A stretch of 57,565 nucleotides of DNA from Roseateles sp. YR242 (GCF_900109745.1 NZ_FOAV01000022.1:1-57565), one strand, 5' to 3'; shown: positions 36,767 to 45,162, counted from the stretch's first letter. Notes: generated by a model from the letters alone, not told the origin. Numbers and translations: made by a program.

Positions 36767-38524
36767 ATGTCCAGATTCTCGAGAACTCTCCTTCGATGGC
36801 TGATGGCCATCGTCACGCTGGTGGGCCTGGCCTCTGCGGCCTTGGCCGCCGACTACACGCAGGGCGTGACCAGCAGCGGCAGCACGGCCGTCATCTGGTT
36901 CAAGTCGACCGTCGCCACCACCTGGGTGGACGCGCATTACCAGGTCAACAGCGGCCCGCAGCAGAACTTGCGCATGGGCTACAACGCGGCAAATGCCCGC
37001 TACGAGACGCCCGTCACGGGTGTGGCCAGCGGCAACACGTTGAGCTACTTCTTCACCTACAACAACGGCAACCCGGCCTACGACACGCCGCGCTTCAGCG
37101 CGACCATTGGCGGCACAGCCACGCCGCCGCCCGCCACCTCGGGCGCGGTGTGCTTTTACGAGAACGCCAATTACCTGGGCGCCTCGTTCTGCGCAGACGC
37201 CGACAGCAGTTGGGTGGGCTCCGCCTGGAATGACCGCATCTCGTCGGTCAAGATCCGCAGCGGCACATCCCTTCAGCTGTTCGACGACATCAACTACGGC
37301 GGCCGCACCATCACGCTGACCGCTGATGCGCCCAACCTGGGCAACAACAGCAGCTTCAACGACCTGGTCTCATCGTTCCGCATTCGCCAGACCGGCAGTG
37401 CCGTCGACCTGCCCGAGGGCAGCGGCGTGATGACGCTGAAGTTGGTCAACGGCACCAACGGCGCCTGGCAAGACCAACAGGTCTACTGGTCGATCATCGG
37501 CTACGACCCCGTGACCAAGGTGCTTTCGTATGTCGACAACACCGGCCGTCTGGTGCCTGCCTCCCTGGCCCACAACGACGGCGCGAACCACCTGACCAAG
37601 AACGGCCAGAACTATTCGAACTACTTCTACAAGCTGAACGAGATGCCCTGGGTGTCGATCCCCCGGATCGATTCCGGCCGCATGTTCATCAGCTTGGGTT
37701 CGCCGATGTTCATCAAGATCAACCAGGCTGGGGATGGCCGTCTGGGCTTTGCCGGCCCGGACATGAACAACACGAGCGACCCGAACCAGGACGTCAACTT
37801 CGAATGGATTGAGTTCACGGTCGACCAATGGGGCTATCACGGCAACACCACCCGGGTGGACCAGTTCGGCTTCCCGTTGCAGACCCGTCTGCTGGGTCGC
37901 GACGGCTATGACCGCACGCTGGGCGAGAACACCTCCCGCGCGAAGATCTTTGCGGACTTTGAAGCGATGGCGCAGCCCGAATTCCGATCACTGGTGCAGC
38001 GCCCGTACCGGATCGTGGCGCCCGCCAAGTCGGTGTTCAACCAGGGCCAGGCCTATGGCAACTACTTCGCGGCCTATGTGGACCAGGTCTGGGCCAACTA
38101 CGCCACGACCGATCTGGTGTTCACCGCCGAAGCCGGCACCTTCCGGGGCCGCGTGATTGGCAATGACTTCGTATTCTCGAAGAACGGTGGCCCGCAAAAC
38201 CTGTATATCCGCGGCAAACCCACCACGCAGGAAATCCTGGAAGGGTCAGGCCGCCTGGCCAGCGGCAGTGCCGACGAAAAGGTGGTGCAGGCGCAGATCA
38301 CGGCTGCCTTCAATCGCCATCTGCTGATGCGCGTGGACCCGTCGCAATGGAGTACGGCATCGACGTACTACGGCGCCGGCCCGGCCAACTACTACTCGAA
38401 GTTCTGGCACGACCACAGCATCGACGGTCTGGCCTACGGCTTCTGCTATGACGACGTGCGCAGCCAGAGCACGTTGCTGGAGCATCCGACGCCGCGCGGG
38501 ATGTTCATCACGGTCGGCTGGTAA
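36767..38524 (+). CDS. Secreted beta-1,3-glucanase, CBM56 - beta/gamma-crystallin - GH64
   Basis: 585 aa from ATG 36767, with GAGGAAC upstream. Signal peptide to ~27 (LRWLMAIVTLVGLASAALA). Residues ~28-115 are a CBM56 module (YTQGV...AVIWFKS...WVDAHYQVN), which binds beta-1,3-glucan. Residues ~125-205 are a beta/gamma-crystallin domain (CFYENANYLGASFC, LQLFDDINYGGRTITL), a Ca-binding stabilising fold. The rest is GH64 (PRIDSGRMFISLGSPMFIKI, SRAKIFADFEAMAQ, AYGFCYDDVRSQST), a thaumatin-related fold that releases laminari-oligosaccharides. It should digest fungal or oomycete wall glucan. A strong terminator follows. Confidence 0.9.
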   Translation: MSRFSRTLLRWLMAIVTLVGLASAALAADYTQGVTSSGSTAVIWFKSTVATTWVDAHYQVNSGPQQNLRMGYNAANARYETPVTGVASGNTLSYFFTYNNGNPAYDTPRFSATIGGTATPPPATSGAVCFYENANYLGASFCADADSSWVGSAWNDRISSVKIRSGTSLQLFDDINYGGRTITLTADAPNLGNNSSFNDLVSSFRIRQTGSAVDLPEGSGVMTLKLVNGTNGAWQDQQVYWSIIGYDPVTKVLSYVDNTGRLVPASLAHNDGANHLTKNGQNYSNYFYKLNEMPWVSIPRIDSGRMFISLGSPMFIKINQAGDGRLGFAGPDMNNTSDPNQDVNFEWIEFTVDQWGYHGNTTRVDQFGFPLQTRLLGRDGYDRTLGENTSRAKIFADFEAMAQPEFRSLVQRPYRIVAPAKSVFNQGQAYGNYFAAYVDQVWANYATTDLVFTAEAGTFRGRVIGNDFVFSKNGGPQNLYIRGKPTTQEILEGSGRLASGSADEKVVQAQITAAFNRHLLMRVDPSQWSTASTYYGAGPANYYSKFWHDHSIDGLAYGFCYDDVRSQSTLLEHPTPRGMFITVGW

Positions 38525-38534
38525 GCCGAGCAGC

Positions 38535-38565
38535 AGGGGCCGCCGGGGGGCGGCCCCTCGTCTTG
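38535..38565 (+). terminator. Rho-independent terminator after the GH64 gene
   Basis: AGGGGCCGCC and GGCGGCCCCT form a 10-bp stem with a GGGG loop, 11 bp past the stop, followed by CGTCTT. Confidence 0.75.
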
Positions 38566-38902
38566 AAGCCGAACGCTGAGAGCGATCGTCAACCCCCGGG
38601 AGCCTCTACACAACTGTAATGCCCGCGGGATCGCAAGACCTACTCAGAGGCCCCCAAGGCTAGCCTTGAAAACCCGACGCACGCGAATAATCCCCCGGAA
38701 CAAGGCCGATGCCTACCGCTGCCGTTCTCAGAGGTGCGTCCAGTTCGGCCGGCAGGCTGCCACCTCGATCACCGCCTCCCTGCTTTCATCGCTGAGGCAG
38801 CCATTTGCCTGCATTAGGGCTTTCCTGCAATCCGAGTGTCATCGGTTTTCGCTATAACTCCGGCCATCCAAAGGGTGCGCAGTCACCCGACAAAGGGAGT
38901 TC
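38566..38902. other. Intergenic region upstream of the adenylation-like gene
   Basis: 337 bp. It should carry the promoter of the plus-strand genes starting at 38903. No coding sequence or RNA I can support. Confidence 0.4.
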
Positions 38903-38983
38903 ATGTCAGCCAGGTACTCGCCAAGCCCATCCTCTCGGACGCGCTCTCAGGCCTTGGCACAGGTGCTGTCATGCCTGGGATGA
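38903..38983 (+). CDS. 26-residue ORF overlapping the adenylation-like gene (leader peptide or frameshifted N-terminus)
   Basis: ATG 38903 has a strong AAAGGGAG site upstream. 26 sense codons (MSARYSPSPSSRTRSQ...) end at TGA 38981-38983, which overlaps the ATG of the next gene (ATGA). Either a coupled leader peptide or, since the peptide is Ser/Arg-rich like effector N-termini, the displaced start of the downstream protein. Confidence 0.4.
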   Translation: MSARYSPSPSSRTRSQALAQVLSCLG

Positions 38984-40119
38984 GCCGTGCACCCACTGAG
39001 CAGCCCGGTGCCGCATGGGGTGGATTTACTGGTGAGTCGCGATCCAATGCGACGGGCGCGGAGCTGTCGTTGAATGGCACGTTGGTCTTTGGCAAACAGC
39101 AATTGGATGCGGCGGCCCTGCGCCGGCGGGTGAATGATCGGAAAGTGCACTTGTCGTTGCTGCCGCGAGGCGCGCTGGTGCACTTTCCCGAGCATCCCTC
39201 CGCGGGATTCGTGGCGGACCTGCTGGCTTGCCATGAAACCCAGCGTTGCTATCAGCCGCACGGGGTGATCCTGAGAGCGCGAAATGCACCGCTGCCGGGT
39301 TATCTGGTGCCCACCGTCGACGAGGCATCCGGGCAGCGGCGGCTGATCCTGGGCAGTTGGCAATCGGTGGAGGACGACACGGCGGCCTATGCCCGCTTGT
39401 TTGCCGGCGAAAGTGGCCTCCGGTTCGCGCTGCTCAAGCCGACCCATGTGGATCTATTTCTGCGGGATATCTATACCCCATTGGTGGCAGGCCATGAATT
39501 GCATGTGCCGGAGGACCACGCCACGCCGACTGATCCGGCGTTGATGCGGCAGTGGATCCACTCGCACGGTATCCACGTGCTGCATCTGAGCGTCTCCATG
39601 GCGCGGCAGTTGTTTGATGCCGAAACGCGGCTACCGTCCGTCCGCTTCGTCATGCTGCCCCGGGAACGACTGTTCTGGCGGGACGTGCAACGTATCCAGG
39701 CGGCCATCGCGTCGGATGGGCAGGTGTACCACCTGTACGGACCGCCGGAGACCACGTTGACCCAATTGCATTTCCTCGCTCGGCCGGAGCCAGGGGCCAT
39801 GCCTGATGCACCGGTGCCGGTCGGTCGGCCGACGGGGCAGAGCAGGGCGGTTGTGGTGAAAGAAGGGCGGCCGTGTGACGCGATGGAATCCGGTGAGATT
39901 CTCATCCGGCATGCGTATCCCGCGCATGGTTACCTGCGCGGTGTCGGCGATGGGTCGACCCTGGAACTGCAGTCGCCGTTCATTGCCAACCCGTTTCGGG
40001 TGGATGACCCGGAGCCCGTTTATCGGACGGGGGACATGGGGTTCATTGATGCGGATGGGGCGCTGGTTTGTCTTGGCAGCGCCTCAAGCCTGCGACGTGA
40101 ACGGTCGTCGCCATCATGA
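38980..40119 (+). CDS. Orphan AMP-binding (NRPS adenylation-like) protein, probably truncated or frameshifted
   Basis: 379 aa from ATG 38980. The region ~110-350 matches adenylation domains from core A4 to A7: a DLFLRDIYTPLVAGHELHVP segment (A4 side), VLHLSVSMARQLF, VYHLYGPPETTLTQLHF (A5, normally YGPTE), ESGEILIRHAYPAHGYL (A6), EPVYRTGDMGFIDADG (A7). The A3 phosphate loop (YTSGTTGxPKG) is not visible and A8 is lost: the frame ends in CLGSASSLRRERSSPS, while the +1 frame reads CDVNGRR, closer to the A8 consensus, suggesting a frameshift near 40085. No carrier or condensation domain is linked. It could be a decaying synthetase fragment or a repurposed substrate-binding protein. Confidence 0.6.
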   Translation: MSRAPTEQPGAAWGGFTGESRSNATGAELSLNGTLVFGKQQLDAAALRRRVNDRKVHLSLLPRGALVHFPEHPSAGFVADLLACHETQRCYQPHGVILRARNAPLPGYLVPTVDEASGQRRLILGSWQSVEDDTAAYARLFAGESGLRFALLKPTHVDLFLRDIYTPLVAGHELHVPEDHATPTDPALMRQWIHSHGIHVLHLSVSMARQLFDAETRLPSVRFVMLPRERLFWRDVQRIQAAIASDGQVYHLYGPPETTLTQLHFLARPEPGAMPDAPVPVGRPTGQSRAVVVKEGRPCDAMESGEILIRHAYPAHGYLRGVGDGSTLELQSPFIANPFRVDDPEPVYRTGDMGFIDADGALVCLGSASSLRRERSSPS

Positions 40120-40259
40120 CGGCATCTTTGGTGCGCTGAAGTCAACCTCCCAAAGCCGGGCTGCATCTTTCGCATGGCGGCGAACACCTTCGCATGCCAT
40201 GAAGGCCGGCCGATCGCCAACTTCTACCCTGACCCGAATACTCGAAGGAGATTCAGGTC

Positions 40260-41411
40260 ATGCAATCGTCAAAGGTTCCCGCAGCTGCCACGCCGTCCCT
40301 CCGACCTGCGCAAGAGGATGCTGGCCATACGAATGTCACGTCGGACTTGCCACAACCGGCAAAGCGCCCTGGTGGTGTTTCAGCCTTGATCGAACGGTTT
40401 GGCGGTGGCGTGGGTGGAACATCCGCCACGTCGACCACGAGCGCAAGCCCGCGGCCGAGGCAATCCTTGCAGACCACGCTGGGGAGGAATTCTTCCGCGT
40501 TGCTGACGCCTGGGAGACTCACGTCGACGCCGGTCACTCAGCAATCGCCGCGGCCGACGGCCCAGGTAATGGCAACGGCAACCGCAACGTCACAGCCGGA
40601 GGTCCACCTGGCGGCACAGCCATCGGCCTCCTCGGCAACGCGGCCAACTTCGGAGCAGGCGGCAGAGCCAACGGTGCACAGCGAGGTGCCATCCGTGGCC
40701 CCGGCGCAGGCGCAGGCCGCGTCGTCGCAGGTCTCTGCCAGCAGCATCAAGGGTCCCACGGCGCTGTCGGTGGACAAGAAAGTTGGTGGGAGTGAAAAGC
40801 TCTGGGTCTGCCCGGAGGGCTCGTCGGTCGGCTGGCTGCAGCCTCACGCCTCCACCGACTCGGCCGTCATGACACGGGAAAGCGACACGATCAAGAAGCT
40901 GGCCGCTCTGGGATTTCCAGTCGCCAAGATCATTGACGGACCGCCGCCGACATCGATCAGCACGGGCTCCGGAAATGTGCCGGTGGCTTCGTCAGGCTTC
41001 TGGATGGAGAAGGTGGACAGCGTGGCCAACGGCAAGCCGAAGCGCCTGGGCGGGCCATTCGGGGGCGACGAGCTGGCGCAAAAGCTGGTCAACGAGCTAA
41101 AAGCCGGCGACGTCGATCTGGGCGCCCTGAGAGCGAATCTCAAATCGCTGCATGGGAAGGCCGAGGACCTATGCGAGCACGTGGGCGAACTGGATCTGTA
41201 TGTCGGAAAGGACGGTCAGGTGAAACTACTGGACGTGGCGCCAGACCACACCGAACGTGTCCTTGGGGACGATCCGGTGGCGGTCGGGCAGGTCAAGAAG
41301 GGGCTGGAGCGAATGATGGCGGCCATCGACAAGCTTGAACCCGCGCCGGCCGCTGGAGCGGCGGGTTCCGCGACGGCGGGCCGTGCCGACAGGGTGGCGA
41401 CCAGGGGGTGA
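40260..41411 (+). CDS. Protein with long disordered N-terminus and possible kinase-like C-terminal domain
   Basis: 383 aa, GAAGGAG upstream of the ATG. Residues ~1-165 are Ser/Thr/Ala/Pro/Gln-rich without hydrophobic segment, as in many secreted effectors. The C-terminal ~210 residues are ordered; FPVAKIIDG...GFWMEKVDS resembles the strand/hinge part, and ELDLYVGKDGQVKLLDVAPD the catalytic/metal-binding part (DLxxxN...LLDxxPD) of the protein-kinase/APH fold, but no clear HRD or Gly loop is visible. The lead is weak. It may form a unit with the adenylation-like gene 140 bp upstream. Effector function is inference from composition only. Confidence 0.5.
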   Translation: MQSSKVPAAATPSLRPAQEDAGHTNVTSDLPQPAKRPGGVSALIERFGGGVGGTSATSTTSASPRPRQSLQTTLGRNSSALLTPGRLTSTPVTQQSPRPTAQVMATATATSQPEVHLAAQPSASSATRPTSEQAAEPTVHSEVPSVAPAQAQAASSQVSASSIKGPTALSVDKKVGGSEKLWVCPEGSSVGWLQPHASTDSAVMTRESDTIKKLAALGFPVAKIIDGPPPTSISTGSGNVPVASSGFWMEKVDSVANGKPKRLGGPFGGDELAQKLVNELKAGDVDLGALRANLKSLHGKAEDLCEHVGELDLYVGKDGQVKLLDVAPDHTERVLGDDPVAVGQVKKGLERMMAAIDKLEPAPAAGAAGSATAGRADRVATRG

Positions 41412-41480
41412 GCTGGCGCCGTGGCTTCGGATGGCAGACGGCGCGCTGAGGTTCGCGATCTTCACCCACCGGAAACTTGC

Positions 41481-41505
41481 ATTTATACAGCTAGGCTGTA
41501 TAAAT
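41481..41505. promoter_or_regulatory. Perfect palindromic operator, probably for the MarR regulator
   Basis: ATTTATACAGC (41481-41491), three-base centre TAG, and the exact reverse complement GCTGTATAAAT (41495-41505). It lies ~43 bp before the SnoaL-like gene and is AT-rich against a GC-rich background. Symmetry, size and position before a gene translationally coupled to a MarR regulator fit an autoregulatory MarR site overlapping the promoter. Confidence 0.75.
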
Positions 41506-41547
41506 ACGGCCTGTGTCTGAGTGCAGGCCGCAATTACCGGAGAAGTC

Positions 41548-41961
41548 ATGAGCGCAGCATCGCCCAAACAGGTCGTTCAACGTTTCAACCTCGAAGTCAT
41601 CCAGAATGGGCAACGCGCCTCGTTCGAAGAGCTCATGGATCCGGCGTTCGTCAATTGGTCGGCGCCGCCCGGTGTGCCGCGTGGTGGAGAAGGCCTATGG
41701 AAGACCTTTGACCAGGTTCTCCGCCCGGCCCTCAGCGATCTGACCGTCACGATTCACGAGCAGGTCTGCGAGGGAGAAAAGGTCACCACCCGCAAGACTG
41801 TCAGCGGCACCCATACGGGCACGCTCATGGACATCGAGCCCACCAACAAGCCGGTAGCTATCGAAGTGATCGACATCGTCACAGTTCGAAACGGACGCTA
41901 CGTCGAGCATTGGGGCCTCAATACACTGGCGGCTGCTGTTGCCCAGCTCCGTACGGCATGA
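41548..41961 (+). CDS. SnoaL-like/ester-cyclase-family protein
   Basis: 137 aa from ATG 41548 with GGAGAAG upstream. The sequence (VVQRFNLEVIQNGQRASFEELMDPAFVNWSAPPGV...GTHTGTLMDIEPTNKPVAIEVIDIVTVRNGRYVEHWG) is the usual NTF2-like SnoaL fold: cone-shaped barrel with a buried pocket. Members bind or isomerise small lipophilic or polyketide-like molecules; the ligand is unknown here. The last bases overlap the MarR start (ATGA), giving a compact two-gene, coupled unit behind a palindromic operator; a ligand-responsive detoxification pair is a reasonable reading. Confidence 0.8.
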   Translation: MSAASPKQVVQRFNLEVIQNGQRASFEELMDPAFVNWSAPPGVPRGGEGLWKTFDQVLRPALSDLTVTIHEQVCEGEKVTTRKTVSGTHTGTLMDIEPTNKPVAIEVIDIVTVRNGRYVEHWGLNTLAAAVAQLRTA

Positions 41962-42425
41962 CGCCCAGGACGGAACCAGGGGGAGCCACGCCCGAAGACG
42001 AATTGGCAGAATCCTTGCGTGACCTGGTGGGTCAGTTGGTCCGCTCGGTACGAGAGCGCACGGACACACAGAGCAATGCCCAGAGTGAGGCGCTGTCCCA
42101 CTTGCATCGCAGCGGCCCCGTCAGTGTGTCCAGGCTGGCGGAGAGCCGCGGTGTGACGCACCAAACCATGCGGCTGGTGGTGGCGCGGCTCGAAGCCTCC
42201 GGGCTGGTGGAACGCAAAAGCGATCCGGCCGATGGTCGTGGACAGCTCGTGGAACTGACGGCACAGGGGCGGGAGGCGGCCCTGGATGGCCAGCGAAAGC
42301 GCGCCGCCTGGTTGGCACAGGCGATTCGCACAACGCTTTCGCCGGCGGAGCAGGACGCCTTGGCCGAGGCGCTGTCGCTGCTCAAACGTGTGATTGCGGC
42401 GTCGGGAACGCCTCCGCCGACGTGA
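41958..42425 (+). CDS. MarR-family transcriptional regulator
   Basis: 155 aa from ATG 41958. The winged helix is clear: helix-turn-helix SVSRLAESRGVTHQTMRLVVARLEASGLVER and wing KSDPADGRGQLVELTAQGREAAL, with dimerisation helices at both ends. It overlaps the SnoaL-like gene by 4 bp and probably represses both genes through the palindrome at 41481-41505, being released by a phenolic or other small ligand, as is typical for the family. Confidence 0.88.
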   Translation: MTPRTEPGGATPEDELAESLRDLVGQLVRSVRERTDTQSNAQSEALSHLHRSGPVSVSRLAESRGVTHQTMRLVVARLEASGLVERKSDPADGRGQLVELTAQGREAALDGQRKRAAWLAQAIRTTLSPAEQDALAEALSLLKRVIAASGTPPPT

Positions 42426-42427
42426 CT

Positions 42428-42580
42428 GCTGCCGCTGATGCGATGGGAGCTGCGCATGCACTCCAACGCGCCGCGGCTCTTATTGCCTCGCGCCATGCCC
42501 GTCATGTGGTCGTGGCCGGCGTCGACAGCCTTCTCGACCTGGGCAACGGTCGTAATGGAGGCCCGACGCCGGGCCGATGA
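42428..42580 (+). pseudogene. Possible beta-ketoacyl-synthase-like fragment
   Basis: Between the MarR stop and the family-A gene a ~50-codon frame reads ALQRAAALIASRHARHVVVA and GVDSLLDLGN before TGA 42578-42580. Ketoacyl-synthase-like proteins found in some VgrG/DUF2169 islands carry a comparable ...RHVLVGGVDSLL segment. No start codon or other domains remain. It could be chance, but codon texture and position just before an immunity-like gene make a relic plausible. Confidence 0.35.
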
Positions 42581-42601
42581 GCGTGCCGTTTAGGATAGGC
42601 C

Positions 42602-43300
42602 ATGACGTTCAAGACCATCTCAAATGCCGACGCTTCGCGAGTTGGCTCGCTTCCTGTCGATTACGAATGGGACACCCTGATCGGCAATACCTTTGTGGCA
42701 GCCACTGAAGAGAATAATCCGCGCCTCGCGCAGGCCCTGGAATCTCTGAATATCTACGGTGCGGCGGACCTCTATCTTGGGGCAGCTGAATGGTGCCTCG
42801 CTCGCGTTCAGAAGAACATGCCCGCCGAGGATGGCCGCCTACGCCTTGAAGCCGCCTGGGCGGCGACGGTGGACATCCGATATTGCCGGGTGGGCGAGAT
42901 CGCCCCGGTCGAAGTGGGACCGGATGACATCTGGAACTTGCCGGAATGGCGCCTTCGTCGCAGCCTGACGGGGTATATCGGCTATCTGGCGCAAGGCAGA
43001 ACCGCCAAGCTCCGACAAGTGGCGCTGGGCATGATTCTGATGGCCGAGCACATCTGTGGCCGCGACCCCGCATTTGGGCCGTGGCTGGCGGATTTACTGC
43101 GTAAGAAAATGGCCTCGTCGGCACGCCGAGCGGACGACGTGGATCACAAGTCCCGAGACAAATCACCTCCCACGGCCCAGGAACTGACGGAGCCGAGCCG
43201 GGACGAACGTCTTGCAGGGCTAGCCCCCGCCAACAATCCTTACCTGCGATCGGCGGCCGATATGGCAGCGCTAGGGTTTGCGGGCGATCCATATCCCTGA
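42602..43300 (+). CDS. Family-A immunity-like protein, copy 1
   Basis: 232 aa, soluble. It is a diverged paralogue of the gene at 49082: MTFKTIS versus MNFKTLS, LPVDYEW versus LPLDHEW, EAAWAATVD versus QSAWAATVD, GRTAKLRQ versus GRTAKVRQ, TAEHLCGRD-type AEHICGRD, and DxVDHKSRDKS versus DEVDNKSRDDS. The C-terminus NPYLRSAADMAALGFAGDPYP carries the superfamily end motif. It is 14 bp upstream of a family-B gene, so the A-B pair is one transcription unit. The role is unknown; an immunity or T6SS-accessory function is inferred from the tandem-paralogue pattern and neighbouring relics. Confidence 0.75.
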   Translation: MTFKTISNADASRVGSLPVDYEWDTLIGNTFVAATEENNPRLAQALESLNIYGAADLYLGAAEWCLARVQKNMPAEDGRLRLEAAWAATVDIRYCRVGEIAPVEVGPDDIWNLPEWRLRRSLTGYIGYLAQGRTAKLRQVALGMILMAEHICGRDPAFGPWLADLLRKKMASSARRADDVDHKSRDKSPPTAQELTEPSRDERLAGLAPANNPYLRSAADMAALGFAGDPYP

Positions 43301-43314
43301 ATCGCCGGCCAACC

Positions 43315-43887
43315 ATGATTCAACGCCCCTCCTGGGTTCGATTCGAAGACCCTCAACGCCTACAATTTTCTTGGGACGACGCACTGAGCGGCGCGGATGA
43401 TCTTGGCGGCCATGCGCTCGCGGATCAGGTCCTGGGCACGGCGCTTGAGATTGAGCCTCGTGCACGCATGGCGCTCGCTATCGCGCTGACCGAATGGATC
43501 GTCTGGCGCTTCGATGGATTGCACGACCGCAACGAACCTACGGAATTCCTCGAAGCGGCCTGGTGTGGTACTGCCGATCCTCGCTATCTCCGTTTTTTCG
43601 AACTGACGCGGGCGGAGTGGTTGGGTCCCGTGGAAGGGCCGCTGTGGTGCGCCATCGCACAGTTGCGCCATTCCTTTGCAGTGGGCGTCGACTTTCCTCG
43701 GGATCTCTATGAAGGGCTGAGTTACCTGACCGAGTTGGCAGCCTATGTGCAGCCGACGCCCGGACCACTACAGCGCTGGCTTCCTCTCGTGCTGGATCGC
43801 CTCAGGAAGTCATTTCCGCTCACCCCCGACGATCCATTTGCGGACCTGTTCTCGCGCGATCCATCGTCACGCATGGGGCCGTGGGGG
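43315..43887 (+). pseudogene. Family-B immunity-like gene, C-terminally truncated
   Basis: The frame starts MIQRPSWVRFEDPQRL and follows the intact copy at 4731 closely to residue ~190 (RDPSSRMGPWG). The intact copy continues there with MGPWVAREVF and another ~70 residues. Here the homology stops abruptly, one base before the stop codon of the esterase gene on the other strand (TCA, 43888-43890). The frame stays open for another ~350 codons, but only as a shadow of the esterase gene. So the true gene is cut and lacks the NPFL...GFxGxPY tail. A family-A gene sits 14 bp upstream, the same order as at 49082/49805. Confidence 0.8.
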
Positions 43888-44892
43888 TCAGCCCAAGGCC
43901 TTCGCCAACAGCGGCAAGCTGATATCCATCCGATAGTCCACCGCCGTGTGATCATCCGGGAACTCCTCGTAGACGTGCTCCACGCCCAACGCGTTCAGCC
44001 GCTGGTGCATCCGCCTGGCGCCATAAACCAGGTTGTACTGGTCGACATCGCCGCAGTCGATGTACAGCTTCTTGAGCGCCTTCAGCCCCTGCCCATGCGA
44101 CTCGACCAGCGTCAGCGGATCCCAGGCCAGCCAGTTGGCCCAGCGCTCCGGGATCAGTTCGCAGGTGTCGAGGGTCACCGGCAGGCGAACGCCGTAGGGC
44201 GCGCTCGGGTCTGGATCGAAGCTGGCAGCCTGAGCCAGCATCATCAGAATGTGAACGTCACTGTCCTTGGTCTTCTTCGCACGCCAGAAGGCATCGACCC
44301 ACCGGCCAACGTCCGGCTCCTTGGCCAGCGCCCGCAGCACCGGCACGAACTCGTGCCGATAGAGGAGTTCAAAGCCCATGTCCCCGGAATGGACAGCCGC
44401 AGCTGCCCAGAAGTCCGGGTGCAGCAGCGCATGGACCATCGCGCCATAGCCACCACTGGACTTGCCGAACAGGCCGCGCCGGCCGGCCCCGCCGCAACCG
44501 AAGCGCGCCTCGACGAAGGGCACCGCCTCTGCGCACAGGAAGTCGTCCCAGCGGCCCATGGCGACCGAATTGACATACTGATTGCCGCCCAGTCGGGTGA
44601 AACAGTCCGGGAAGGCGACGACCACCGGCGGCATCTCGCCGGCGGCGATCAACCGGTCCAGCCGCTCTGGCACGTTCTCGCCGAAATTCTTCCAGTTGGT
44701 GTGAACCGGACCGCCAGCGGTGAAGCCGACGATATCCACCAGCAGCGGCAGGCCGCCACCATCGTGGCCATGCGGGATGTAGACGTCGATGGCTCGACGG
44801 GTCGGGGCGCCGACAAGGTTGCTGGCGAGCACCTCGCTGTCAAGCGTCAGGCGGTGCACGGTGCCGGAAGGGGTGAGGGGGTCTCTTTGCAT
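43888..44892 (-). CDS. Esterase-D-like alpha/beta hydrolase
   Basis: 334 aa from ATG 44892 (MQRDPLTPSGTVHRLTL); a longer frame upstream is not conserved. Nucleophile Ser in LFGKSSGGYGAM (GxSxG), preceded by a large lid and oxyanion region (GGLPLLVDIVGFTAGG), Asp in YIDCGDVDQYN and His in FPDDHTAVDYR complete the triad. It resembles PF00756 (putative esterase/Fes-D family), enzymes that hydrolyse carboxylic esters such as S-formylglutathione, acyl-sugars or siderophores; the substrate cannot be told. No signal peptide. Its stop codon abuts the break in a family-B gene. Divergent from the hybrid kinase at 45163. Confidence 0.82.
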   Translation of the reverse strand: MQRDPLTPSGTVHRLTLDSEVLASNLVGAPTRRAIDVYIPHGHDGGGLPLLVDIVGFTAGGPVHTNWKNFGENVPERLDRLIAAGEMPPVVVAFPDCFTRLGGNQYVNSVAMGRWDDFLCAEAVPFVEARFGCGGAGRRGLFGKSSGGYGAMVHALLHPDFWAAAAVHSGDMGFELLYRHEFVPVLRALAKEPDVGRWVDAFWRAKKTKDSDVHILMMLAQAASFDPDPSAPYGVRLPVTLDTCELIPERWANWLAWDPLTLVESHGQGLKALKKLYIDCGDVDQYNLVYGARRMHQRLNALGVEHVYEEFPDDHTAVDYRMDISLPLLAKALG

Positions 44893-45162
44893 GTGGATCC
44901 AGTTCGGGCGAGGTGGCTCGCAGGGTGATCTTCGCCTGAAACGCTGGGGCACGGCCCAGCGGACCCGCGCGACAAGGAAACGCCAGACGGCGGGCAGGCC
45001 AAGGATGGCTTCATTCTGAAGTTCATCAAACCAGCCTTGTGAGGCCGGCAGGAGCCTTAAAAAGAAACTTCCCGGTTCAGTTGTTCGCCATGGGACTGGA
45101 CGCACGGAGCCTTCTGGACGACTATTCATCCCCAGCGATACGCTGGTGCGGGAGACAAGCTG

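Noticed and set aside
39875-40795. 306-codon plus-strand frame spanning the end of the adenylation-like gene and the start of the next
   Set aside because: Apart from a short A8-like stretch near 40100 it is a shadow of the two genes in the other frame.
43315-44928. Single 537-codon plus-strand gene joining family B to downstream sequence
   Set aside because: Homology to the intact copy ends at ~43887; the rest is the antisense of an esterase with a complete catalytic triad.
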